From positions 1 through 20,193 of the forward strand of contig CAMPIP010000023.1 in assembly GCA_946886425.1 (NCBI GenBank): a DNA stretch of 20,193 nucleotides, written 5' to 3'. Of this stretch, positions 1 to 7,202 are shown piece after piece. Source of the DNA: an uncultured Actinomycetes bacterium. GTDB lineage: Bacteria; Actinomycetota; Thermoleophilia; Solirubrobacterales; 70-9. Position numbers and translations under genes: made by a program. The notes below the pieces were generated by a model, which was not told the origin of the DNA, did not search any database, and saw only the letters and a list, made by a program, of their open reading frames with translations. Every line of letters begins with the position of its first letter. The first letter of the stretch is position 1.

Positions 1-990
1 GTCCACCTCGCGCTCGGTGGCCCGTCGCTCGGCATTGGCCCGGCTCAACTCGATCGCGATCTCCTCGGCTCGCGCCTCGTCCCCCGTCAGCATCAGCTCG
101 ACCCCCGCGTCGGCCCGGTAGAGCCGGCCGGCGGCGTTGATCCGCGGCGCCAGCCGGAAGGCCAGGTCGCCCTCGTCGAGCCGGTTCGGCTCGCACTTGG
201 CGACGGCGATCAGGGCCCGCGACCCCGGCCGGCGCAGCCGCCGCATCTCCGCCAACCCGCGCTTGACCAGCGACCGGTTCTCGCCGACCAGCGGGACCAC
301 GTCGGCGACGGTCGCCAGGGCGACCAGATCGAGGTCCGCCTCGGCGGCCTCGGGCCGCATGCCCGCCGCTTCGCGCAGCGCGGTCGCCAGCTTCCAGGCG
401 ACGCCGGTGCCGCAGAGGTGCTCGAACGGGTAGCCGTCGAGGGCCGGGTGCAGGACCGGGCAGTCGGGCAGCCGCTCGCCGGCCTGGTGGTGGTCGGTGA
501 CGATCGTCTCGATCCCCAGCTCGCGGGCCCGCGCCACCTCCTCCACCGCGGTGACGCCGCAGTCGACGGTCAGCAACAACGAGGTGCCGCGGTCGGCCAG
601 CTTCTCGACGTTGGCGGCGCTGAGGCCGTAGCCGTCGCCGAGCCGGTCCGGAATCAGCCAGTCGCAGTCGGCACCGAGCTCGCGCAGCGTCGAGACCATC
701 AGGGCCGTCGCGCAGACACCGTCGACGTCGAAATCCCCGTGGATGGTGATCCGGCGCCGCTCTCCCACCGCCGCCAGCACCCGCTCCACGACAATCGCCA
801 TCGAACCGAAGGCGGTGGGCGGATGTGACTCGTCGGCGGCGAGAAAGCGCCGCGCCTCCGCCGGCGTCCGGTAGCCGCGCCGGACCAGGGTCACCGCCAG
901 CGGCTCGCTGACCCCGAGCTGCTCGGAGAGAGCCCGCGCGTCGGCGTAGGAGTAGGGCTCGGCGGCATAGGCCTTCAGGGCGTCTGGCAC
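1..990 (-). CDS. recJ: Single-stranded-DNA-specific 5'-3' exonuclease RecJ (N-terminal part, cut by window edge)
   Basis: RecJ degrades single-stranded DNA from the 5' end in recombinational and mismatch repair, using metal ions held by the DHH fold. The 330 visible codons contain the DHH-family signatures: HGDFDVDG (residues 84-91), TVDCG (141-145), TDHHQAG (165-171), GTGVAWKL (194-201), DLVALATVADVVP (221-233) and APRINAAGRL (281-290). The DHHA1 and OB regions of the usual ~570-residue protein lie beyond position 1. GTG at 990 is the most upstream start, because an in-frame TAG lies at 1002-1000. A GGAGGT directly abuts it, too close for a normal ribosome site, and a TAGCCT box ends 6 nt upstream, so a leaderless message is plausible. 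It is the last gene seen of the minus-strand block and is separated from the preceding gene by a terminator-like hairpin. Confidence 0.96.
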   Translation of the reverse strand, partial: MPDALKAYAAEPYSYADARALSEQLGVSEPLAVTLVRRGYRTPAEARRFLAADESHPPTAFGSMAIVVERVLAAVGERRRITIHGDFDVDGVCATALMVSTLRELGADCDWLIPDRLGDGYGLSAANVEKLADRGTSLLLTVDCGVTAVEEVARARELGIETIVTDHHQAGERLPDCPVLHPALDGYPFEHLCGTGVAWKLATALREAAGMRPEAAEADLDLVALATVADVVPLVGENRSLVKRGLAEMRRLRRPGSRALIAVAKCEPNRLDEGDLAFRLAPRINAAGRLYRADAGVELMLTGDEARAEEIAIELSRANAERRATEREVD

Positions 991-996
991 ACCTCC

Positions 997-1002
997 AGGC
1001 TA
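997..1002 (-). promoter_or_regulatory. Candidate -10 box (TAGCCT) for a leaderless recJ transcript
   Basis: TAGCCT matches the actinobacterial TANNNT -10 pattern and ends 6 nt before the GTG start of recJ, which would put the transcription start at or next to the start codon. No convincing -35 element lies at normal spacing; a TTGACG at 1034-1029 is 26 nt away. The box follows a terminator-like hairpin, which fits a separate promoter for recJ. Confidence 0.5.
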
Positions 1003-1050
1003 GGCGCCGGACCGGCGGCATCCCGCCACGTCAAAGACCGCAGGATGCAG

Positions 1051-1089
1051 GGAAAAGGGCGCCGAGTAGGCCGCCCGGCGCTACTCGGC
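1051..1089 (-). terminator. Probable intrinsic terminator downstream of the secDF/88-aa gene
   Basis: On the minus strand a perfect 9-bp stem (GCCGAGTAG paired with CTACTCGGC, arms 1089-1081 and 1069-1061, 11-nt loop) is followed by GCGCCC and then TTTT (1056-1053 region). The 5' arm includes the TAG stop codon of the 88-aa gene. The T run is short, so termination may be partial. It would separate the secDF transcript from recJ. Confidence 0.6.
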
Positions 1090-1347
1090 CCGCTGTTCCT
1101 CGCGAACGCCGACCGCGTAAACGATCGCCAGGCCGATCGCCGTGCCCGGGATCGAGAGCAGGGCAGTCGCGAGATCGGTGTCGCCGAGGTCCTTGCCGGC
1201 GATCTCGCCGACGATGAACCCGAAGATCACCGAGCCCAGCACGGCGCCGATGAAAGCGCCGATGATCCCCTGCCAGAAGCGGTCCGGCAGGAAGATCGTG
1301 AAGTGCCAGAGGGCGATGCCCATCGTGATCCAGACGATCAGTGCCAT
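1081..1347 (-). CDS. Small integral membrane protein (88 aa), GlsB/YeaQ-like in character
   Basis: This 88-residue hydrophobic protein has three likely membrane segments (about 2-20, 27-50 and 62-82) and ends in a short charged tail (VREEQRAE). The glycine-rich middle stretch (GIIGAFIGAVLGSVIFGF) resembles the GlsB/YeaQ/YmgE (transglycosylase-associated) family of small membrane proteins, but the match is by general character only, and those proteins have no firm molecular function. The ATG starts directly after the TAG stop of secDF with no spacer, and a GGGAGG lies 8 nt upstream inside the end of secDF, so translation is probably coupled to secDF. A hairpin overlapping its stop codon probably ends the transcript. 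Function is unknown; a link to SecDF is inferred from position only. Confidence 0.75.
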   Translation of the reverse strand: MALIVWITMGIALWHFTIFLPDRFWQGIIGAFIGAVLGSVIFGFIVGEIAGKDLGDTDLATALLSIPGTAIGLAIVYAVGVREEQRAE

Positions 1348-4293
1348 CTAACGCTTCCTCCCGTGTTTGCGGCGCTGCTGACGGCGGGCCCGGCGCTCGG
1401 CGTTGCGGGCACGGCGCTCCGTTGAGCCCGCATCGGCCTCGCTTCCCCCGTCGCGAGCGGGATCGGCGCCGTTGCCTTCGGGGCTGCGCTCAACCGTGGC
1501 AACCGCTCCCCCCTGCGGCCGCGACTCCGCCTCGCCCGCGGTGGCCGCGGCCGCCCGCTCGGCTTCGGTTTCGTCGTCGCTGCCAAGTTTGGCGATCTCG
1601 ATCTCGTCCGCGTAGGCGGGGACGCTGCCCTCAGCGTCCGCGATCCGTTCGCGCCGGCGGGTGTAGGAGGGCTCGCGTTCCTTCCATGCGGTCAGCACCG
1701 GCGAGGCGATGAAGATCGAGGAGTAGGTGCCGGAGGCGATCCCGACCAACATCGCGAACGCAAAGTCCTGCAGGGTGACGCCGCCGAAGATCAGCAGCGA
1801 GGCCACGCCGAGCAGGGTCGAGAAGCTCGTCGCCAGCGATCGGTTCAGCACCTCGCTCATCGAGCGGTTGACGATCTGGGAGAAGGCGGCGCGCGGCATC
1901 CGCGGCACGTTCTCGCGTATTCGGTCGAAGACGATGATCGTGTCGTAGATCGAGTAACCCAAGATCGTCAGGAAAGCGGCGACCGTTCCGCTGTTCACCT
2001 CTTTCCCGGTCAACGAGTAGACACCGGCGGTGATGAGGATGTCGTGGAAGATCGCGATCAGGACCGGCAGCGCGAACTTCGGCTCGAATCGCAAGGCGAT
2101 GTAGCCGGCGATCACGAGCATCGAGAAGATCAGAGCTTTGATGGCGCTGTTGGCGACCTGTTCGCCGAAGGTCGGTCCGACACTGGTGCTGTCAAAGCCG
2201 TCCTCGACCACCCCGTAAACGTCGTTGAGGGCGGTCTGGGCGTCTTTGACTTCGCCCGGTTCGAGCTCCTGCGACTGGATCTGGAAGACGTTGTCGCCGA
2301 AGTTCGGGTCGGAGACCTGCTGGATCTCCTCGCCGCCGATGCCGACCGCGTCGAGGGTGTCGCGCACACCTTCCTCGTCGGTCGATTTCTCCAGCGCGAC
2401 CTTGATCCGCGTGCCGGACTCGAAGTCGATGCCGAAGTTGAGCTGCTTGGTGGCCAGCGCCAGGCCGCCGATGACCAGGATCACGCCGGAGATCGAGAAG
2501 AACCAGCGGCTCGCTCCCATGAAGTCGAGGTGCCACTGTTTGCCTTTCCCGCTGGCACCGAGCAGGGCCGGCGAACGCAGCAGCGGCGAGCGGCTCATGC
2601 TGCCGAGCAGGGCCTGGGTGAAGACGACCGCCGTCAGCAGCGAGACGATCGTGCCGACGCCGAGGGTGAAGGCGAACCCCTTGACCCCAGCGGTCGCCAG
2701 CACGAAGAGGATGAAGGCGGTGAGAAGGGTGACGACGTTGGCGTCGATGATCGTCGCGATGCCGCGTTTGTAGCCAGCACTGATCGCGCTCGACATCGAG
2801 CGACCGGCCCGGACCTCCTCCTTTATTCGCTCGAAGATGACGATGTTCGAGTCGGCGGCGACCCCGATCGTCAGCACCAGACCGGCGATCCCCGGCAGGG
2901 TCAGGGTGATCGGGATCAGTTTGATCAGGGCGAAGAAGATCACCCCGTAGGCGCCAAGCGCGACCGAGGCGATCACGCCGAGGAAGCGGTAGTAGCCGCA
3001 GAGGAAGATGATGACGAGGATCAGGCCGATCACGCCGGCTTTGATGCCGTCGTCGAGCGCCTGGCTGCCGAGCGTCGCCGAGACCTGCGTCTCGCTGATC
3101 AGTTTGAGGTTGATCGGCAGGGCGCCGATCTGCAGCGTCTTCGCCAGTTCCTGGGCCTCGTTGAGGCCGTCGCCGCCGACGAACCCGCCGGAGATCTGGG
3201 CGCCGCTGCGACCGTCGATCCCGTCCGGGTTTTCGGCGAAGTTGATGATCGGCCGCGATTTGACTTCGTTGTCGAGGACGATCGCGAAGTGGCCCGAGAG
3301 CGCCGCCGCTTCTTCGGCACCAACCGGCCCGATCGCCGATGCCTGGCCGCGCTGGGCGATCCCGCGGGTGACTTCCTGGAAGGCATCCTGGCCATCGCCG
3401 GTAAAGCCGAAGGTGACGTTCGGTTCGTTGAACTGACCGTATTCCTGCTTCGGGTTGGTGATCTCGTTGCCGTTGAGGGCAGGTTTGTCCCTGATCGCGT
3501 ACCAGCCCGGCTGCGCCGTCTGGTCCTGCGCGCCAGTCGAGGTCACCGGGTATTCGGAGACGAGGACGGTCCCGGCTGGGACTTCGACGACGATCCCGTC
3601 GCGGGGGATCCTTTTCCCCGTCGGGCTGACGTAGAGGTCTTTCTTTTTCAGCTCCGGCCCGGCCAGCAGTTTGTGCGGCTGCTCTTTCTCGAACAGGTAG
3701 TACCGGGGCCGCGCGACCGAGCAGTCTTCGCAGTTCTCGACCGGCGCCTGTTCGGATGCCAACAACGCGGCCTGGTAGGCGTTCGGGTAAGCGCCAGAGA
3801 AGATGAGCTGTTTGTTCTCTTCGCTTTTGATGTTGCGGCCGGCTTCTTCCCAGCGTTTTTCCGAGGCTTTCAGCGGCCCTGGCGGTGGCTGCTGCCCCGG
3901 CCGGCCGGCGATCGCCCGCTGGGGCCCGATCAGGTTCGGCTCCCAGTCGTAGAAGTAGAGCTGGGCGGTGGTCCCGACCTGTTCGGCGGCCCGTTCGGCG
4001 TCGGTGATGCCCGGCAGCGCGACGGTGATCTGATCGGTGCCGAGGCGGGCGATTTCCGACTCGGAGACACCGAGCTGATTGGTCCGCTGTTCGATGATCC
4101 CGATCGAGTCTTCGATGTCTTCGCCGCTGACCGTTTCCCCGGCCTTGGTCGGCTGGCCCTGGTAGACGAGCTCGAGGCCGCCCTGCAGGTCGAGGCCGAG
4201 CTTCGTTTCCTTCTGGGCGATGATCAGCGCCGAGACGCCGACCAGGCCGACCACGAAGAGCAACACGAAGAGGTTGCGTCGCCGGTTGACCAT
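1348..4293 (-). CDS. secDF: Protein translocase subunit SecDF (single-chain SecD-SecF fusion)
   Basis: SecDF is a membrane partner of SecYEG that uses the proton gradient to help pull exported proteins out of the channel. At 981 residues this chain holds both halves. The SecD part (about 1-580) has an N-terminal membrane helix (8-27), GLDLQGG (33-39), a large extracytoplasmic P1 region, and a C-terminal membrane block with GVAADSNIVIFERIKEE (477-493, Asp481). The SecF part (about 595-870) has a helix (602-616), FGIDFESG (620-627), SVGPTFG (704-710) and GYSIYDTIIVFDRIRE (779-794, Asp784), with Arg818 matching the conserved SecF arginine. A hydrophilic tail of about 110 residues follows, acidic first and then very Arg/Lys-rich, far beyond the usual SecF end. 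The ATG is 3 bp after the upstream stop, with GGAGGG in the end of that gene, so the two are co-translated. An unusual ENCEDC pair of cysteines lies at 187-191 in P1. Confidence 0.97.
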   Translation of the reverse strand: MVNRRRNLFVLLFVVGLVGVSALIIAQKETKLGLDLQGGLELVYQGQPTKAGETVSGEDIEDSIGIIEQRTNQLGVSESEIARLGTDQITVALPGITDAERAAEQVGTTAQLYFYDWEPNLIGPQRAIAGRPGQQPPPGPLKASEKRWEEAGRNIKSEENKQLIFSGAYPNAYQAALLASEQAPVENCEDCSVARPRYYLFEKEQPHKLLAGPELKKKDLYVSPTGKRIPRDGIVVEVPAGTVLVSEYPVTSTGAQDQTAQPGWYAIRDKPALNGNEITNPKQEYGQFNEPNVTFGFTGDGQDAFQEVTRGIAQRGQASAIGPVGAEEAAALSGHFAIVLDNEVKSRPIINFAENPDGIDGRSGAQISGGFVGGDGLNEAQELAKTLQIGALPINLKLISETQVSATLGSQALDDGIKAGVIGLILVIIFLCGYYRFLGVIASVALGAYGVIFFALIKLIPITLTLPGIAGLVLTIGVAADSNIVIFERIKEEVRAGRSMSSAISAGYKRGIATIIDANVVTLLTAFILFVLATAGVKGFAFTLGVGTIVSLLTAVVFTQALLGSMSRSPLLRSPALLGASGKGKQWHLDFMGASRWFFSISGVILVIGGLALATKQLNFGIDFESGTRIKVALEKSTDEEGVRDTLDAVGIGGEEIQQVSDPNFGDNVFQIQSQELEPGEVKDAQTALNDVYGVVEDGFDSTSVGPTFGEQVANSAIKALIFSMLVIAGYIALRFEPKFALPVLIAIFHDILITAGVYSLTGKEVNSGTVAAFLTILGYSIYDTIIVFDRIRENVPRMPRAAFSQIVNRSMSEVLNRSLATSFSTLLGVASLLIFGGVTLQDFAFAMLVGIASGTYSSIFIASPVLTAWKEREPSYTRRRERIADAEGSVPAYADEIEIAKLGSDDETEAERAAAATAGEAESRPQGGAVATVERSPEGNGADPARDGGSEADAGSTERRARNAERRARRQQRRKHGRKR

Positions 4294-4296
4294 CCC

Positions 4297-4785
4297 CTAG
4301 CCCTCCGGGGTGAGGACGAGCAGGAGCCCGCCGTCGTCGTCGTAGGCGGGGAACACGTCGGCCACCGCGCGGGCGGGCAGGTCACCCTCGGCGTTCACCG
4401 AGACCCGTTTGCCGAGTGAGCGCACGCCCCACTCCAGCGAGGTCTCGATCGGGTCGGTGACGCCGTCGCCGTTGGTATCGGCGCCCTCGCCGCCCTCGCC
4501 GCGGTCGATCCAGTCCAGGCCCAGCACCTCGCGCACCGGCCGCCCGATCACGTCCTCATCGGTGAGGCCGGTCAGCTCGAAGCTGCCTTTGCCGGCGTCG
4601 ATCACCCGTTCCTGCCTGTCGCATACGAAAAACGCCGCATTCGGGGCCGGATAATAATCGTCGAGTAATTCAAATACGAATCCGAATCCACATTTCGAGC
4701 AGCCCTTCGGGCGCGAGCTGAACCCAGCGGTCCGCTCGCCGCTCACCTCCCGGTGCCCGCAATTCGGACAGATGAAGAACGGCAT
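4297..4785 (-). CDS. Zinc-ribbon / PAS-domain protein with EF-hand-like loop (162 aa), upstream of secDF
   Basis: I do not recognise a named gene. The N-terminus carries two CxxC knuckles (C6/C9 and C29/C32) typical of a zinc ribbon. Residues about 48-92 read as the first half of a PAS domain (AFFVCDRQERVIDAG, then LTGLTDEDVIGRPVREVLGL), and the end (VFPAYDDDGGLLLVLTP) fits the last PAS strand. Between them, residues 103-114 (DTNGDGVTDPIE) have the Dx[N]xDGxxDxxE spacing of a calcium-binding loop. There is no signal peptide or membrane segment, so it is probably cytosolic, perhaps a sensor. It lies 24 bp after ruvB and 3 bp before secDF, where yajC is often found; it is not YajC-like, having no membrane helix. 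GGAG abuts the ATG and a TAGCCT box ends 7 nt upstream. Codons around 4615-4690 are unusually AT-rich and include TTA. Confidence 0.85.
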   Translation of the reverse strand: MPFFICPNCGHREVSGERTAGFSSRPKGCSKCGFGFVFELLDDYYPAPNAAFFVCDRQERVIDAGKGSFELTGLTDEDVIGRPVREVLGLDWIDRGEGGEGADTNGDGVTDPIETSLEWGVRSLGKRVSVNAEGDLPARAVADVFPAYDDDGGLLLVLTPEG

Positions 4786-4792
4786 CTCCGAC

Positions 4793-4798
4793 AGGCTA
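4793..4798 (-). promoter_or_regulatory. Candidate -10 box (TAGCCT) for the PAS-secDF transcript
   Basis: TAGCCT ends 7 nt before the ATG of the zinc-ribbon/PAS gene and lies in the 24-bp gap after the ruvB stop codon. It is the same hexamer as that before recJ. It suggests a leaderless transcript for the PAS-secDF-88 aa group, separate from ruvCAB. No clear -35 element is seen. Confidence 0.5.
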
Positions 4799-4809
4799 CA
4801 AGCGCGGGC

Positions 4810-5901
4810 TCAGAAGAGGCTCGCCGCGCCTTCCGGCGCCTGCAGGCCGAGATGATCGTAGGCCCGCTGGGTCAGCACGCGACCTCGGGGAGTCCGCTTC
4901 AGAAGGCCCTGCTGGAGCAGGTAGGGCTCGAGCACGTCCTCGATCGTGTCCTGCTCCTCGCCGATCGCGATCGCGAGGGTCGAGAGGCCGACCGGGCCGC
5001 CGCCAAACTTGACCGCGACGGTCTCGAGCAGGGCGCGGTCGGAGCGGTCGAGGCCGCCGGCGTCTACCTCGAGCATCTCCAGCGCCGCCGCGGCGACGTC
5101 GCCGCCGATCGCCCCGGAGCCCTTCACCTGGGCGAAGTCGCGGACCCGCTTGAGCAGCCGGTTGGCGACCCGGGGCGTGCCCCGCGAGCGGGAGGCGATC
5201 GTGTGGGCTCCCTCGGCGTCGACCTCGACCCCGAGGATCCCCGCCGAGCGGCTGACGATCTCCGCCAGGTGCTCGGGGCTGTAGTGCTCGAGCCGGTGGC
5301 TGACCCCGAAGCGGTCGCGCAACGGCGTCGTCAGCAGACCGGCCCGGGTGGTCGCGCCGACCAAGGTGAAGGGAGGCAGCGGCAGCGTCACCGTGCGGGC
5401 GCCGGCTCCCTGGCCCAGCACCACCGGCAGCTCACCGTCCTCCATCGCGGGGTAGAGCGTCTCCTCGACGGCGCGGCCGAGGCGGTGGATCTCGTCGACG
5501 AAGAAGACGGTGCCCGGCTCCAGCGCCGTCAAGAAGGAGGCGACGTCGGCCTTGCGCTCCAGCGCCGGCCCGGCGGTCTGGACCATCGGCACGCCGAGCT
5601 CGGAGGCGATGATGTGCGCCAGCGAGGTCTTGCCGAGCCCCGGCGGGCCGGCTAGCAGCACGTGGTCGAGCGGCTCCCCCCTGCCCTGCGCCGCCTCGAT
5701 GAAGATCGCCAGCTGATCGGTGACCTGGGCCTGGTTGACGAAGTCGGAGAGGGTCGGCGGCCGCAGCGAGCGGTCGAGGTCCTCGTCGGGCACGTCGGCC
5801 CGGGCGTCGTGGACGCGCACCTCGGCGTCGACCGGCACCGGCTCGGCGTCGATCCCCGGGGTGCGGATGCGATTGCCGCCGATGTCGGGACTTTCGCTCA
5901 C
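4810..5901 (-). CDS. ruvB: Holliday junction branch-migration ATPase RuvB
   Basis: RuvB is the AAA+ motor that, as hexamers on RuvA, drives branch migration of Holliday junctions. The 363-residue protein shows [13 protein letters not shown] (45-57), Walker A GPPGLGKT (85-92), Walker B FVDEIH (134-139), sensor 1 GATTRAG (182-188), the arginine-rich segment TTPLRDRFG (191-199), [14 protein letters not shown] and the C-terminal winged-helix motif [19 protein letters not shown]. It starts with GTG overlapping the ruvA stop codon in the sequence GTGA, with GAGGAG 7 nt upstream, so it is translationally coupled to ruvA. The region before the RPPTL motif is about 45 residues of acidic, low-complexity sequence, longer than in many RuvBs. 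An internal GTG at codon 28 is an alternative start but lacks the coupling. Confidence 0.98.
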   Translation of the reverse strand: MSESPDIGGNRIRTPGIDAEPVPVDAEVRVHDARADVPDEDLDRSLRPPTLSDFVNQAQVTDQLAIFIEAAQGRGEPLDHVLLAGPPGLGKTSLAHIIASELGVPMVQTAGPALERKADVASFLTALEPGTVFFVDEIHRLGRAVEETLYPAMEDGELPVVLGQGAGARTVTLPLPPFTLVGATTRAGLLTTPLRDRFGVSHRLEHYSPEHLAEIVSRSAGILGVEVDAEGAHTIASRSRGTPRVANRLLKRVRDFAQVKGSGAIGGDVAAAALEMLEVDAGGLDRSDRALLETVAVKFGGGPVGLSTLAIAIGEEQDTIEDVLEPYLLQQGLLKRTPRGRVLTQRAYDHLGLQAPEGAASLF

Positions 5902-6494
5902 GCGCCGCTCCTCGCCGCGGCGGCCTTGCGAAGCGCCGCCGCGATCAACTGCTCGGGATCGCCGGCCTCGATGCCGTCGAGCAGCTGCTCGGCCTCGAGG
6001 GGAGCGTAGCCGAGGTTGACGAGGCCGTCGCGGGCGAGGGTCCGGGCGTCGCCGCTCTCCGCCGCCGCGAGCGCCACCTCCTCCTCGAGAGCCCCGGCCA
6101 CCTTCTCCCGCAGCTCGACGATGATCCGCTCCGAGGTCCGCTTGCCGATTCCGGGAACGGCCTGGAAGCGTTTCGCGTCGCCGGCGGCGATCGCCCGCAG
6201 CAGATCCCGGGCGCTGCCACCCGAGAGGGCGGCAATCGCGACTTTGGGGCCGACGCCGCTGACCGAGATCAGCTGCCGGAAGAGATCGCGCTCCTCCTCC
6301 GAGGAAAAGCCGTACAGCGCCAGCGAGTCGTCGCGGGCGATCAGCTCGGCGTGGAGGAAGACGTCGCTGCCCGCGGCCGGGACCGCTTTCAGCGTCTCCG
6401 CCGAGACCGCCAGCCGGTACCCGACGCCGGCGGCGTCGACGACGACGTGGTCGGGACGCCGCACCAGCACCTCACCCCGAACCGCGGCGATCAT
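5898..6494 (-). CDS. ruvA: Holliday junction DNA-binding protein RuvA
   Basis: RuvA binds four-way junctions as a tetramer and loads RuvB. The 198-residue length is normal. It shows the N-terminal OB-fold start ([10 protein letters not shown], then GVGYRL at 23-28), [25 protein letters not shown] with the first helix-hairpin-helix (about 78-92), the second helix-hairpin-helix ([19 protein letters not shown], about 113-131), and the C-terminal domain III that contacts RuvB ([15 protein letters not shown]). The ATG overlaps the ruvC stop codon in ATGA, and the ruvA stop overlaps the ruvB start in GTGA. The three genes therefore form one tightly coupled unit in the order ruvC-ruvA-ruvB. Confidence 0.98.
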   Translation of the reverse strand: MIAAVRGEVLVRRPDHVVVDAAGVGYRLAVSAETLKAVPAAGSDVFLHAELIARDDSLALYGFSSEEERDLFRQLISVSGVGPKVAIAALSGGSARDLLRAIAAGDAKRFQAVPGIGKRTSERIIVELREKVAGALEEEVALAAAESGDARTLARDGLVNLGYAPLEAEQLLDGIEAGDPEQLIAAALRKAAAARSGA

Positions 6495-7015
6495 CCGGCC
6501 AGGCGCTCCGGCGCCGGGGCCGACGCGGCGACGGCTTGGCGGTGCCCGCTGCCGCCGCCATGGCAGATCGCCACGGCAAGCGCGTCGGCGGCGTGGTCGG
6601 GACTGGGCGGCTCCGGCAGCCCGAGCAGGGTGCCGACCATCCTCTGAACCTGCTCCTTGCCGGCCCCCCCGGCCCCGCAGACAGCCATCTTGATCGCCTG
6701 CGGCGTGTAGGCGAAGCAGCCGATCCCACCCTGCGCCGCCGCCAGCATCGCCACCCCACTGGCCTGCCCGACGGCCATCGCCGAGTGCACGTTTTTCCCG
6801 AAATACACCGACTCGATCGCCATCGCCTTCGGCTCATGCCAGGCGATCAACTCGCTGAGAGCCCCATAAATCCGCTGCAGCCGCCGCTCCATCGCCTCCT
6901 CGGCGCTGGTTTCGACCACGCCGCCGTCAAGAGCCACCATGCGGTTGCCCTCAATGCGCACAATCCCGAAGCCAAGATTGGCGGCGCCCGGGTCGATTCC
7001 CATCACGACTTGCAT
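6491..7015 (-). CDS. ruvC: Holliday junction resolvase RuvC
   Basis: RuvC is the dimeric endonuclease that cuts Holliday junctions symmetrically. The 174-residue protein has the RNase H-like fold signatures GIDPGAANLGFGIV (6-19, catalytic Asp8), AIESVYFGKN (66-75, Glu68), the conserved YTPQAIKMAVCGAGGAGKEQV region (103-123), and PDHAADALAVAICH (139-152). The last two catalytic positions read His141 and Asp144; the E. coli enzyme has Asp-Asp there, while the Thermus thermophilus enzyme also uses His. ATG at 7015 was chosen because homologues begin only a few residues before GIDPG; the in-frame ATG at codon 5 is the alternative. No strong ribosome site is seen. The stop overlaps the ruvA start. 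Confidence 0.97.
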   Translation of the reverse strand: MQVVMGIDPGAANLGFGIVRIEGNRMVALDGGVVETSAEEAMERRLQRIYGALSELIAWHEPKAMAIESVYFGKNVHSAMAVGQASGVAMLAAAQGGIGCFAYTPQAIKMAVCGAGGAGKEQVQRMVGTLLGLPEPPSPDHAADALAVAICHGGGSGHRQAVAASAPAPERLAG

Positions 7016-7202
7016 GAGGACTGATTCTCGGATGCGAGTCGGATGCCTTCCAATGGGTTGGCGCGGCCCAATGCAATCCGGTTCATGCGCGGCCGTTGTT
7101 AGCCGCGCTCCACCATGCGGAGCGTGGCGCCCATAGGGCGCCCGCGACTGAATTCCCGGCGGGGACTACGACCTCTCCGCCTCGACCACCCCCCGAACAC
7201 CG
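7016..7202. other. 187-bp non-coding gap with three GC-rich hairpins (yebC to ruvC)
   Basis: No gene is supported here. Three inverted repeats lie close together: GCGCGGC/GCCGCGC (7087-7093 and 7102-7108, 8-nt loop), CGCTCC/GGAGCG (7106-7111 and 7119-7124, 7-nt loop) and GGCGCCC/GGGCGCC (7126-7132 and 7136-7142, 3-nt loop). The first two share bases 7106-7108, so they exclude each other. None is followed by a T run on the minus strand, so they are not classical intrinsic terminators. They could slow or terminate transcription after yebC or shape the 5' leader of ruvC. Confidence 0.5.

Noticed and set aside
1029..1034. TTGACG as a -35 box for recJ
   Set aside because: It is 26 nt from the TAGCCT box, too far for a standard promoter.
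2044..4419. A 791-codon open frame antisense to secDF
   Set aside because: It mirrors the conserved SecDF frame. The predicted protein is a low-complexity Asp/Arg/Glu-rich string with no domain, which is normal for the opposite strand of GC-rich genes.
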